A stretch of 64,000 bases of DNA from Salegentibacter flavus (GTDB lineage Bacteria > Bacteroidota > Bacteroidia > Flavobacteriales > Flavobacteriaceae). The notes beneath the pieces are model-generated. The model was not told where the DNA came from and did no database searches. It was given only the letters and a program-made list of their open reading frames with translations. Positions 10,054-19,384 of the stretch are shown here, in pieces; position 1 is the stretch's first letter; each line of letters begins with the position of its first letter. Both the position numbers and the translations under genes were made by a program. The stretch covers positions 112,630 through 176,629 of the forward strand of contig NZ_FOVL01000006.1 of NCBI RefSeq assembly GCF_900115145.1. The letters are read 5' to 3'.

Positions 10054-12981
10054 TTAAAAAGTAACATTCAAGCCCAGGATAAGGTTCCTTGTTTGTGGAT
10101 AGGTTCCATAATCTACACCCATTGCGGTGTTACTACCACCAAAGGCGTTCACTTCAGGATCAAAACCGGAGTAGTCTGTAAGTGTAAACAGGTTTTCTCC
10201 TGTAGCATATAATTTCACAGCATCCAGGTTTATTGATTCCAGGAAAGTTTTTGGTAAACCGTAGCTCAGGGTAAGCGCCTTCATTCTAAGGTAAGACCCG
10301 TCTTCCACGAAGCGTGTCGATAATCTTGAATTGTCGGTGTTTCCTTCAGAAGTTCTTGGAATATCTGTGATATCACCAGGTTCTCTCCAACGATCTAATA
10401 CAGCTCTGGATTGGTTTTTAGAGTCGGTCATTCCTTCGGTTTCAATTCGGGTAGCATTAAAGATGTCATTACCCTGAGAACCTTGCAGGAACACTGATAA
10501 ACCAAAGCCTTTATAAGATAAATTGTTGGTGAAACCATACTGGAAATCAGGGTTGGCGTCTCCAATAATAGTCCTGTCGTCGGCAGAAGGAGAGAATGTT
10601 GTTTCTCCTTCACTGTCTAAATAATAGGCCATTCCGGTCTCGGGATCAACACCTCCCCATAGGTAACCATAGAAAGTACCAAGAGGTTCTCCTTCTCTAA
10701 CAAGGCTTACTTCTCCACGTCCGGCAACTCCACCGGCAAACATCTGCTGTCCAACGATATCGATAACTTCATTACGGTTAAAAGAAATGTTGAAATCAGA
10801 TTCCCAGTTAAATTCACCTTGCGTATTTACGGTAGTTAACTGAAATTCCAATCCTTTGTTCCTTAACTGACCGATATTCTGAATGGCACTATTAAAACCT
10901 GTTGATCGGGGTAATGGAGCATTTAGAAGCAGGTCGCGGGTATCTTTCTGATAGGCATCTGCACTGAACCTGATGCGCCTATTAAATAAAGCCACATCAA
11001 GTCCGATATTAATCTGTTCTGATTCCTCCCATTTAAGGGTTTCGTTGGCGATGGAGGCTGGATAAGTTCCCGGCAATACAACGCCGCCTATGGGATAATT
11101 ACCGCCACTTCCAACACGACCGTAGTAGGCATAATTACCAACCTGATCGTTTCCAACGAGTCCCCATCCGGCACGTAATTTCATATCATTAATTGTTTCC
11201 TGATCCCGCATAAAGCTTTCTTCAGAAATTCTCCAACCTGCTGAGAAAGATGGGAAGTAACCCCAACGCTCTTTAGGTCCGAAATTGCTCGAACCGTCAG
11301 CTCTAAAGTTGGCTGTAAGTAGGTATCTTTCATCAAACTCATAGTTTACTCTTGCCAGGTAGGACGCATTAGCCTTTTCGGCTTTAGTTGCGGTAGCAGC
11401 AATAAGTTCTGACCCGGCATTAGGGGTAGTAATCTTATCTCCGGCAAAATTCCTTCTTTCCATAGAACTGTCTTCCCATCTGTATTTTTGGAAAACAGAA
11501 CCTACAAGAGCTTTCAGGTTATGTCTGCCGATTTCTTTCTCGTAACTTAAAGTGTTATCAAAAATGTAGAAATTGGTGAGGTTGGTATTGTATCTACCAA
11601 TACCTTTCATTGCACGACCATAGCTGGTTCTAAAGGGATCCAGAAAATAATCATAGTTAGCACTGCTGTAATCTGTACCTATATTTGTTTTGAAGGTAAA
11701 GTCTTCAAGGAATGATATTTCGGCATAGATATTACCCAACAGGCGTTGGTTCACATATTCCCGCTGGGAACCATCGGTAGAAGCTACCGGGTTTTCCCAA
11801 TCCTGAAAAGGATTGCTGGTAAAGGTGCCATCGGGATTATAGATTCCAATATTTGGAGGGGTAGATAAAACTCCCAGCAGGACACCACCACTATTAATGC
11901 TTTGGTTGTCGGTAACATCCACATCGGAGTAATGAGTATAGGCGATATTAGTACCTATTTCCAACCATTCGGTAACTTCCTGAGAAAGGTTAATCTTGAA
12001 GTTATATCGTTCCATTTCAGAACTTCTAACGGCACCTTCCTGTTTGGTATATCCCCCTGAAACATAGTAAGATGTTCCGTTGGATTTTCCAGACATTCCT
12101 AACTGATAGTTAGAGGAGAGGCCATCCCCGAAAATTACTTTTTGCCAATCGGTGTTTTCAGTGTAGCGGGACCAGTCGGTATTTCGGCCCATTTCGGTCA
12201 TTAAATCCCTATACTGTTCACTGTTAAGCACCGGAAGTGTATTCCACACCTGGGAAACCCCAACATAAGTGTCAAAGGTAAGTCTTGGCTTTTCAGAGGT
12301 TCCTTTCCTGGTGGTTATCAAAACCACTCCATTTGCACCCTGGGCTCCATAAATGGCTGCGGAAGAAGCATCTTTCAAAACAGAAATACTTTCGATATCT
12401 GCAGGGTTAAGTGAGCGGGTGTCGTTAGTTGGAACTCCATCTACCACATATAAAGGTTCGCTACTTGCATTAATAGAGTTGGTACCTCTAATTCGGATAT
12501 TTAATCCTGAAGAGGGTTTTCCAGAGCCTGAAACCACCTGTACCCCTGGAGCCTTTCCCTGTATTAGGGCGCCAACCTGAGTATTAGGCCTGTCATCAAA
12601 AGCCTCATCATCTATTATGGAAACCGAACCGGTAATGTCTCTTTTGCTTTGAGTACCATATCCAACTACTACAACCTGATCTAAGGTTTCGGAGTCTTCC
12701 ATAAGTGTTACCTGTATCGGGCTATCGGTTGCCGGTACTTCCTGAGTTACATATCCAAGGAAGGAAACAACCAATATATCTCCGCGAGATGCTTCCAGAG
12801 AGAAATTTCCATCAAAATCTGTTTGGGTTCCGTTCGTTGTGTTTTTTACAATAACATTGGCACCTGGTAGCGGAAAATTATTACTTCCATCTATTACAGT
12901 CCCGGAGACCTCGATGGTCTGTGCCCAGGAAAATGCCGTGAAACTAAAAAACAATACCCATAAGTATTTTTTAATTTTCAT
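10054..12981 (-). CDS. susC: SusC/RagA TonB-dependent glycan transporter
   Basis: A 975-residue outer-membrane importer. A signal peptide (about 1-20) is followed by a carboxypeptidase-regulatory-like domain (PLPGANVIVKNTTNGTQTDF), the TonB-box/plug start (LDQVVVVGYGTQ), the plug domain, a beta barrel and a terminal Phe (LGLNVTF), which is the outer-membrane sorting signal. It is the first gene of the operon and is divergent from the regulator at 13257. It imports oligosaccharides held by SusD, with energy from TonB/ExbBD. The substrate is inferred from the GH30/GH3 partners to be a beta-glucan. Confidence 0.95.
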   Translation of the reverse strand: MKIKKYLWVLFFSFTAFSWAQTIEVSGTVIDGSNNFPLPGANVIVKNTTNGTQTDFDGNFSLEASRGDILVVSFLGYVTQEVPATDSPIQVTLMEDSETLDQVVVVGYGTQSKRDITGSVSIIDDEAFDDRPNTQVGALIQGKAPGVQVVSGSGKPSSGLNIRIRGTNSINASSEPLYVVDGVPTNDTRSLNPADIESISVLKDASSAAIYGAQGANGVVLITTRKGTSEKPRLTFDTYVGVSQVWNTLPVLNSEQYRDLMTEMGRNTDWSRYTENTDWQKVIFGDGLSSNYQLGMSGKSNGTSYYVSGGYTKQEGAVRSSEMERYNFKINLSQEVTEWLEIGTNIAYTHYSDVDVTDNQSINSGGVLLGVLSTPPNIGIYNPDGTFTSNPFQDWENPVASTDGSQREYVNQRLLGNIYAEISFLEDFTFKTNIGTDYSSANYDYFLDPFRTSYGRAMKGIGRYNTNLTNFYIFDNTLSYEKEIGRHNLKALVGSVFQKYRWEDSSMERRNFAGDKITTPNAGSELIAATATKAEKANASYLARVNYEFDERYLLTANFRADGSSNFGPKERWGYFPSFSAGWRISEESFMRDQETINDMKLRAGWGLVGNDQVGNYAYYGRVGSGGNYPIGGVVLPGTYPASIANETLKWEESEQINIGLDVALFNRRIRFSADAYQKDTRDLLLNAPLPRSTGFNSAIQNIGQLRNKGLEFQLTTVNTQGEFNWESDFNISFNRNEVIDIVGQQMFAGGVAGRGEVSLVREGEPLGTFYGYLWGGVDPETGMAYYLDSEGETTFSPSADDRTIIGDANPDFQYGFTNNLSYKGFGLSVFLQGSQGNDIFNATRIETEGMTDSKNQSRAVLDRWREPGDITDIPRTSEGNTDNSRLSTRFVEDGSYLRMKALTLSYGLPKTFLESINLDAVKLYATGENLFTLTDYSGFDPEVNAFGGSNTAMGVDYGTYPQTRNLILGLNVTF

Positions 12982-13256
12982 TGATTAAAAGAGTTTTGTG
13001 TAAATTAATTATGATAGTTTATTGAGAAATCAATTTCTTACGCAAACGATTTCACAGGCCTAAGTTATAATTTGAATTCTGCGGGTAGTTGATGTCCATT
13101 ACATTTGGATTACACCATGCTAAATAAAATATACACCAGAACTACGTCAATTTTTATAAGCTTCTGAAATTGATATTTTTAAAAAGCTAATTATTTCTTA
13201 AATAGTCTAAAATTTTTATAAATTTGAGCGAGCAATCCGATTCAATAATTGCCTTT
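12982..13256. promoter_or_regulatory. Divergent promoter region, susC and PUL regulator
   Basis: An AT-rich 275-bp spacer between divergent susC and the sensor/regulator. On the plus strand a Bacteroidota -7 box TAAATTTG (TAnnTTTG) lies at 13219-13226, 30 bp before ATG 13257. This argues that the in-frame TTG at 13224 is promoter, not a start codon. I saw no clear -33 TTG. The binding site of the regulator for susC induction should lie here, but I could not identify it. Confidence 0.55.
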
Positions 13257-16163
13257 ATGAATTTATTCCAGGGTGTTTTTTTAGCTGCGTTTTTAATGGC
13301 CCTTCCCGGGTTATTGATTTGTCAGGAATCTTCCGAATTAAGTATAGCATTGAGAAAATCACCTTTGGTATCTCATTATTCCCAGGAGGACTTTCAGGGA
13401 GACACTCAATTCTGGACAACTACAGAAGATCATTTGGGGGTTTCTTATTTTGGGAACAATGACGGAGTGGTCATTTTTGACGGAGAAAGATGGCAAAAGG
13501 TAAGTCTGCCCAATCACTCCTCGGTGAGGAGTTTAATAACATCTTCTAAAGGGAAAGTTTACGCCGGGGGTTTCAACGAATTAGGAATAATAGAAAAACA
13601 GGCTACGGGAGATTATATTTATCGCTCCTTGCTTAAAGATCTTGATCTGGAGGGTATTGAGCTCGAAAATCTATGGCAGGTTCACGAGTATAAGGATTAT
13701 ATCATCTTCAGGTCCTTCAATGAACTAATAGCTATTTCCGGTAATACGGCTACCCATATTTCGGCTAACAATTCCTTTGTGCATTCAGGAATTGTGAATA
13801 ACAGGTTTTTTGTTCAGGATGCAGGTTTTGGGATCATGGAGTTCAACCCTGAAGAAATGCGCTTAAACAAGGTTTTTGATTTTGGAAGAGGTTCGGTGGT
13901 TGGTTTCCTGCCCTCTGGTTTGCAAAATGAGCTTATGGCAATTACCAGGGAAGGCAGTGTATTTAAGATGAACCTGAAAAATAATGAAGTTTACCCCTGG
14001 AAACAGGTCCTGGATAAGGAAAATCAGGGTCAGATAATTAGTGCTATTAAATTTGAAGAAGAATATTTACTGGGGACATTAGGCTCTAAAATAATTGTTC
14101 TGACCGAGGAAGGGAAGATAAACCGGAACCCACCTGCCTTTAAGGATATAAGTAATTCGTCCATTCTTAATTTATTCAAAGCCGGTAATGGTTTATGGGT
14201 GCTGTTGAACAATGGATTATCCTACGTAGATTTTGATTCCCCGGTTTCTCAGCTTTTTCAGGAAGGATCGGTTTATGATATTTATGTCGGTTCAGATAAA
14301 ATTTACCTTGCTACCAACAAAGGGGTGTATTATTCGGAGCTTCAAGACGGAGAAATCGATAAATCCATGTTGGAATTCAGGAGTATTCCCAATCTGGAAG
14401 GTCAGGCCTGGTCAATTACTAATTTAAGTGGTTCTCTAATTGTAGGCCATGACAGGGGATTATTTGAATTGGATGGGTTAAGGGCCTCTCAAATTGGGGA
14501 GGTATCTGGTTTCTGGAAGGTTGTAGGAATTCCGGATTCTCCAAATACTTTTATCGCTTCAAATTATAATGGTATTTATTTACTGAAAAAGAACGGGGCT
14601 ATATGGAGTCTACAAAATAAGATCAAAGGTTTTGATGAATCCAGCAGGGATATTCTAATTAGCGATGATGCTAATACCTTTTGGGTTTGCCATGGTTATC
14701 AGGGTGTTTATAAATTGAAATTAACCGAAGATTATTCCCGGGTTTATGCGGTAGATCATTTTACGGATAGAAACGGATTAATCTCCCCTTTTAATGTGAA
14801 TGTCACCCGATGGGAAGATGATATAGTCTTTACCAGCAATACCGGTATCTATGAATTTGATGAAGCTTCAAATTATTTCAAGCCTTACGAAAAATTAAAT
14901 TCTGTTTTGGATTCTACCTTTAATACCAGAAAGTTAATAAAGAAAAAGGATACCGCATGGATAGTACAGGATAATGAAGTAGGCTTTATAGATTTTTCCG
15001 AAGATAAGCCTGAAGTACAAAAAAACCTTTTCCTAAACCTTAAAGGTAAATTGAATAGAGGGATGGAGAGTATTTTACCAATGGAAAACGGAAAGGTTCT
15101 CATTGGTGCTACAACCGGTCTTTTTTTATACGACACTCAAACAGGAGAGCAATCTGAAGATCTGGTAACAGAGATCACCGGTATTAGATATGTCAAGGAT
15201 TCAAGGGAGATGGCTATCGCTAATAACTCTGAAATGAATTTGCCGGTTGATACAGAAATAATCCGTTTTGAATTTGCCACACCCCGCATGTCACCATCTT
15301 CTGAAATTGAGTTTAGTTATATACTTGAAGGGATTGATGAGCATTGGTCCTCCTGGGAGGAAACTCCTTTTAAAGAGTTTACACATTTAAGACCCGGGGA
15401 TTATACTTTTAAGGTGAGGAGCAGAAACCTTGTGGGACAAAAAGGGGAAGTATCCAGTGCCAGTTTCAGGATACCTCCTATTTGGTACAAGACCGATGTA
15501 GCATTTTTCATTTATTTTCTAGGCATCATTGGTTTAATAATTTTAATGATCTACGTATTCCGAGCAAAAATTATTTCTGAAAGAAGGAAAGCCAAAATGG
15601 CAGCAGAGAAAGCACAACGCTTATTGAAGCTTGAAATAGAACAGCTTAGGCTTGAAAAAGATAAGGAGTTAATCAAACAGGATAAAAAATTACTTGAAGA
15701 AGATAATATCCAGAAAAGTAAGGAGTTGGCTAACTATACCATGATGTTGGTGAAGAAAAAAGATGTGTTCAATGAGACCTATGAAAACCTGCAGGATTTT
15801 CAAAAAACCTTAAAAACCCAGGGTGCTAAGCGAAATCTCAGGAATATCATTCAGAAATTAAATAATCACCGGATCGGGGAAGAATATATGAAGATTTTCG
15901 ATGTGAATTTTGAAAAAGTTCATAAAAACTTCTTCAGGACATTAAAAGAAATTAATCCGGATCTCACCAAAAGAGAATTGCGTCTTTGTGCTTTCGTGAA
16001 AATGGATCTTACCAACAAGGAAATCGCTCCCTTACTTAATATTTCTGTACGGGGGGTGGAGACTGCCAGATACCGGGTGAGGAAGAAACTGGACGTGCAC
16101 GAACCAAATTTTTTACATTTTCTTGAAAATTTACCAGTTAACGAAAAGGAGGAAATCTTTTGA
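13257..16163 (+). CDS. Membrane sensor/regulator: beta-propeller, Y_Y_Y domain, LuxR-like HTH
   Basis: A 968-residue one-protein glycan sensor, started at ATG 13257 because this gives a signal peptide (ALPGLLICQ). Periplasmic part: propeller repeats of the two-component-regulator type (WTTTEDHLGVSYFGNNDGVV) to about residue 640, then a Y_Y_Y domain (YILEGIDEHWSSWEE, HLRPGDYTFKVRSRN). A single membrane helix (about 755-775) leads to a Lys/Glu-rich coiled coil and a C-terminal LuxR-type helix-turn-helix (LTKRELRLCAFVKM, ending ETARYRVRKKLDV). There is no histidine kinase or receiver domain, so it is not a classical hybrid two-component system. It is divergent from susC and very likely induces this PUL when a beta-glucan oligosaccharide binds in the periplasm. 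Confidence 0.88.
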   Translation: MNLFQGVFLAAFLMALPGLLICQESSELSIALRKSPLVSHYSQEDFQGDTQFWTTTEDHLGVSYFGNNDGVVIFDGERWQKVSLPNHSSVRSLITSSKGKVYAGGFNELGIIEKQATGDYIYRSLLKDLDLEGIELENLWQVHEYKDYIIFRSFNELIAISGNTATHISANNSFVHSGIVNNRFFVQDAGFGIMEFNPEEMRLNKVFDFGRGSVVGFLPSGLQNELMAITREGSVFKMNLKNNEVYPWKQVLDKENQGQIISAIKFEEEYLLGTLGSKIIVLTEEGKINRNPPAFKDISNSSILNLFKAGNGLWVLLNNGLSYVDFDSPVSQLFQEGSVYDIYVGSDKIYLATNKGVYYSELQDGEIDKSMLEFRSIPNLEGQAWSITNLSGSLIVGHDRGLFELDGLRASQIGEVSGFWKVVGIPDSPNTFIASNYNGIYLLKKNGAIWSLQNKIKGFDESSRDILISDDANTFWVCHGYQGVYKLKLTEDYSRVYAVDHFTDRNGLISPFNVNVTRWEDDIVFTSNTGIYEFDEASNYFKPYEKLNSVLDSTFNTRKLIKKKDTAWIVQDNEVGFIDFSEDKPEVQKNLFLNLKGKLNRGMESILPMENGKVLIGATTGLFLYDTQTGEQSEDLVTEITGIRYVKDSREMAIANNSEMNLPVDTEIIRFEFATPRMSPSSEIEFSYILEGIDEHWSSWEETPFKEFTHLRPGDYTFKVRSRNLVGQKGEVSSASFRIPPIWYKTDVAFFIYFLGIIGLIILMIYVFRAKIISERRKAKMAAEKAQRLLKLEIEQLRLEKDKELIKQDKKLLEEDNIQKSKELANYTMMLVKKKDVFNETYENLQDFQKTLKTQGAKRNLRNIIQKLNNHRIGEEYMKIFDVNFEKVHKNFFRTLKEINPDLTKRELRLCAFVKMDLTNKEIAPLLNISVRGVETARYRVRKKLDVHEPNFLHFLENLPVNEKEEIF

Positions 16164-16348
16164 GTTCATCATAGTGCCTTAGCCTCGGTATTTTAAAATA
16201 TATGATTAGGCAAAGGCAATTGGTTGAAAAGAATTGTCTGATTTTTCTATAATTATTAAGAGTAAAACCTTCGTGAAAGAAGAGAATGATCATTGACCAA
16301 TTAAATAAGGTAAATTCCTCCGACTTAAAGGTGCCGGAGGAAATCTGA

Positions 16349-16975
16349 TTATACCATTTGATATATTTTATCAAATAAGATTTTATCAGCCTTTCTTTGC
16401 TGAGAGAAAGCTTTCTTTAGCGTTTTATGCAATATGGCATTAAAAGCATTATACCCGATCCACAGGTTTGGATCTTGCCCTAGAATGATACTTTCGTCTC
16501 TATGCATCCCAGGACGTGCTCCCGTGCGGGCCGCTTTCTTTTTTAAAAAATTAAGGGCTCCAATCGGTATAGTATTTATGGGTGCTACTAAGATGTTCCT
16601 TATTGGTGTTATAGCTGCCTTTTGATGGGTTGCACTGGTGCATAGCAACTCGCTGATGATAGTAATACACTTCTACCAGGGAACTGGTATAATGGTTGGT
16701 GGTTTCTTTTTCTATGTAGCGATAGGGTACGCTATAATAGAATAGCTTTTATCAGGGGAGAAATAAACGTATCCCATTTTCTGGACCTTTGCCCTTCGGT
16801 AACCTTTAAGCTCGTAGGCCCCCTCCGGCAGGGCTTTAGGTATTCCCGCTCCACGGATTGGAACAGTTCCCTGCGACTGGCTTCTTTGCCTAAAATCCAA
16901 AAGTGGCACAAATTGAACCGAAATCACTGGCAAAATTTGATCTGGGATATCCATCCTGGATAAACAGACCAACAA
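16349..16975 (-). pseudogene. istA: IS21-family istA transposase remnant
   Basis: The minus strand reads as the C-terminal half of an IstA transposase broken into at least three frames: AYELKGYRRAKVQKMGYVYF, then after a shift PYRYIEKETTNHYTSSLVEV, then GSYNTNKEHLSSTHKYYTDW, and finally an out-of-frame stretch ending KADKILFDKIYQ. The order matches IstA; the DDE catalytic core upstream and the istB partner are absent. It is a dead insertion sequence between the PUL regulator and the arsenic genes. The remaining sequence from 16164 to 17110 shows no other gene. Confidence 0.8.
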
Positions 16976-17110
16976 GGAAGCCTTATTTCATTTGATATTA
17001 AAGACAATTGCGAGCCATCACAAAAATTTTAAAAATAATTTGCATCTTTTTTATACCCTCTCCGTCTTGATTGTGAGTTATTAAATTATTCACAATTAAA
17101 TACTAAAGAA

Positions 17111-17614
17111 ATGAAACGATTTCATGTTCACGTAAGAGTAAAAAACCTTGACGAAAGTATTGCATTTTACAATGCTTTATTTAATGCAGAGCCAACTTTG
17201 GTAAAAGGCGACTATGCAAAATGGATGTTAGAAGATCCAAGAATAAATTATGCTATTTCAACAGGTCATACTGAAAATGGCATTGAACATTTGGGCTTGC
17301 AACTTGAAAGCGTAGAAGAATTGCACGAAGTGTATGACAATATGCAAAAAGCAAAAGGCACAGTGAGAGAAGAGGGAGAATGCACTTGTTGCTATTCAAA
17401 GTCTCAAAAAAGTTGGATAACAGACCCCCAAGGCGTTGATTGGGAAACATTTCACACACACGGTACAGTAACAGTTTATGGAGAAGGCATCAATGCGAGA
17501 CCAGCCCCGGAAGTAATGGACCAATGGACAGGGAACGATGGCAAAAATGTTACAATTGAAACAGGGACTACTATAAAAGAGAATACTTGTGACAATGGGA
17601 GCTGTAAGAATTAA
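17111..17614 (+). CDS. arsI: ArsI/CadI-type C-As lyase (VOC metalloenzyme)
   Basis: A 167-residue vicinal-oxygen-chelate (glyoxalase-fold) protein. Candidate metal ligands are the N-terminal His (FHVHVRVKNL), IEHLGLQ and a late Glu in DWETFH. The loop EEGECTCCYSKSQKSW carries the neighbouring cysteines used by ArsI to bind trivalent organoarsenicals, and ITDPQGVDWETF is a family signature. ArsI breaks the carbon-arsenic bond of methylarsenite and related compounds; close relatives are named CadI. The next gene, an ArsN-type acetyltransferase, overlaps its end, but no arsR, arsB/acr3 or arsC is seen in the window. The start ATG follows an AT-rich leader. Confidence 0.85.
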   Translation: MKRFHVHVRVKNLDESIAFYNALFNAEPTLVKGDYAKWMLEDPRINYAISTGHTENGIEHLGLQLESVEELHEVYDNMQKAKGTVREEGECTCCYSKSQKSWITDPQGVDWETFHTHGTVTVYGEGINARPAPEVMDQWTGNDGKNVTIETGTTIKENTCDNGSCKN

Positions 17615-18095
17615 ACCAATGCAACAAAAGCATTGGGATCAAGTAAAAAAGATTTTCAAAAGTGGCATTGCAACAGGCATTGCCACTTTTGAAACTACTG
17701 CACCAACTTGGGATAAGTGGAATGCTGGACACTTTACATTTGCAAGGCTTGTGGCCATTCACCATAATGAAGTTGTAGGTTGGGCAGCGCTTAGCCCGGT
17801 TTCAAATAGATGTGTTTATGACGGTGTTGCAGAAGTGAGTATTTATTTAGCGGACACATACAAAGGAAAAGGGATAGGAAAAATGCTTCTTAAGAACCTA
17901 ATAGCAATAAGTGAAAGTAATAATATCTGGACATTGCAGGCGGGTATTTTTACAGAAAATACTCCCAGTGTAAAACTTCACGAAAGTGTAGGTTTTAGAA
18001 TTATCGGATACCGAGAAAAAATTGGCAAACTAAAAGATACTTGGAAAGACAACTATGTTTTAGAAAAGCGAAGCAAAATCGTAGGAATTAAATGA
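17595..18095 (+). CDS. arsN1: GNAT acetyltransferase, ArsN1/phosphinothricin type
   Basis: A GNAT family N-acetyltransferase of about 166 residues. It has the typical start VRIKPMQQKHWDQVKKIF, the GIATFETTAPTWDKW substrate region, acetyl-CoA motif A GKGIGKMLL and the ending ESVGFRIIGYREKIG. These are the features of the phosphinothricin/arsinothricin acetyltransferase group (Pat/ArsN1), which N-acetylates glutamate-analogue antibiotics. An in-frame GTG at 17589 is an alternative start; either start overlaps the arsI end by 20-26 bp, so the two genes are translationally coupled. The arsI partner favours arsinothricin resistance (ArsN1) over phosphinothricin, but this is inference. Confidence 0.8.
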   Translation: MGAVRIKPMQQKHWDQVKKIFKSGIATGIATFETTAPTWDKWNAGHFTFARLVAIHHNEVVGWAALSPVSNRCVYDGVAEVSIYLADTYKGKGIGKMLLKNLIAISESNNIWTLQAGIFTENTPSVKLHESVGFRIIGYREKIGKLKDTWKDNYVLEKRSKIVGIK

Positions 18096-18148
18096 CGAGA
18101 TGAAGGGCTTCTGATAACAAATGAGTGACTATTAAAAACAAATATACT

Positions 18149-18619
18149 ATGGATAAAGCTTACAAAAACAGCGGATATTTTATGCTACTCCTAATTCCCT
18201 TGGTAATTTTGGGATTCTACAAGACTTATTTTAGTCAGTTTCCTGATTTTAATGAGAAAATTACCATGTTCCATCATCTCCATGCAGCTATAGCTTCTGT
18301 TTGGATACTAACACTTATAATCCAACCACTACTGATTCGGCACAGAAGGTATAAAATCCATAAAATGATTGGAAAAATTTCATACATTATCTTTCCTGTG
18401 CTAATTCTCTCATTTATTCCAATGATGTTAAGAATTATATATTCCGATCATCCAGTCAATCTTTTTTTTCCAATTGCTGATTGCACATTGCTAATTCTCT
18501 TTTATTCATTAGCCGTTTATAATAGAAAAAACACTCCCAAACATATGCGGTATATGATTGGGGCTGCAATTGTTTTTTTGGGGCCAACATTTGGAAGAAT
18601 TGCTCCATATATCAAATGA
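18149..18619 (+). CDS. Four-helix membrane protein, C-terminus probably truncated
   Basis: A small membrane protein of about 156 residues from ATG 18149 (an in-frame ATG lies at 18125). It has about four hydrophobic helices, an early HHLHAAIAS motif and a cytoplasmic HRRYKIHKMIGK. His residues in this arrangement recall DUF2306-like membrane proteins, but I do not assign a function. The frame stops at GRIAPYIK, in the middle of what looks like the next loop, exactly where the sequence passes into a different gene lacking its 5' end (18615). I infer that a deletion joined two gene fragments and removed the last helix or helices. Confidence 0.55.
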   Translation: MDKAYKNSGYFMLLLIPLVILGFYKTYFSQFPDFNEKITMFHHLHAAIASVWILTLIIQPLLIRHRRYKIHKMIGKISYIIFPVLILSFIPMMLRIIYSDHPVNLFFPIADCTLLILFYSLAVYNRKNTPKHMRYMIGAAIVFLGPTFGRIAPYIK

Positions 18620-19208
18620 AACATTAAGTTTCAAGGAGGAACAAAGGAAGGGAAAAAACGATAGTAATTCCGAAGAAAGAACTGAAGAAAAAGTCTTAGA
18701 AGAGGAAGACCAACCTCCAACCATTAAAAAATCATACAGTGCTAACCCAAAGATTGTTGGCCTTGCTGCTGTAGGATTGTTGGCAATTATATTGACCATT
18801 TATAGCTTCGCTTCAACTGAAACGACTCCAGAGAAATCCCCTGAAGAACATCTGAAAGAAATCGTAACTGATTATTACCAATCCGTAAATAGTAATCAGA
18901 TTGAAGCTATTCCAGACTTTCTTAGCCCAAGAGTAGATCAATGGTATGGTGCAAAGAATTTAAGCCATAGTGAAATACTGAAGATTGCAAGAGATCGTCA
19001 TGGCAAATATCCCTTTTCTTCTTCTGACATTAATTGGGACTCATTCACTGTAATCCCTCAAAGTACAGGGGGATTTCTGGTAACCTATGAGATGACTCAT
19101 AAATTCAAGAAAAAAATTATAGATGATTACCAGATTTACGATCTTAAACTGTATACCAGATGGGATGAAGATTTTAAACTCAAGAGTATAAGAGAAATTA
19201 AAAACTAG
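18615..19208 (+). pseudogene. 5'-truncated gene, membrane anchor plus NTF2-like domain
   Basis: An open frame runs from inside the end of the previous gene. The part upstream of about 18615 is shadow of that gene; from NETLSFKEEQRKG onward it reads as real protein: an acidic linker, one membrane helix (IVGLAAVGLLAIILTIYSF) and an NTF2-like C-terminal domain (EIVTDYYQSVNSNQIEAIPD, later RWDEDFKLKSIREI). The N-terminal part is missing and there is no natural start. Such tails occur behind zinc-ribbon or kinase modules in Bacteroidota. It is the downstream half of a deletion or recombination scar. Confidence 0.6.
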
Positions 19209-19270
19209 AACGTTCGCTTAGCGTGAAGTCATCTGGCCCTCGCCGGTCTGTTCCAAATTAAATTTAAACT

Positions 19271-19384
19271 ATGTTAGATACCGATACCAAATCCTTATTA
19301 AAATCATTTTTTAATTCCACTGATGAGTTGATTGATAAAAAGATCATTAGAAGTTCCAAGTATACGAGTAGGACCTTTAAGTGA
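19271..19384 (+). pseudogene. N-terminal gene fragment cut at the sigma/Cas12f locus edge
   Basis: ATG 19271 opens 37 codons: a helix (LLKSFFNSTDELIDKK), then IIRSSKYTS, then a stop just inside the repeat that borders the Cas12f-like locus. The phrase LIDKKIIRSSKYTS looks like the start of a longer cytoplasmic protein that would normally continue. The frame is lost at about 19369-19371, which I take as the left boundary of the inserted sigma/Cas12f locus. It could instead be a random short ORF. Confidence 0.4.

Noticed and set aside
16138..16374. Minus-strand ORF overlapping the regulator end
   Set aside because: No family resemblance, overlaps coding DNA and AT-rich spacer, no usable start context; taken as shadow.
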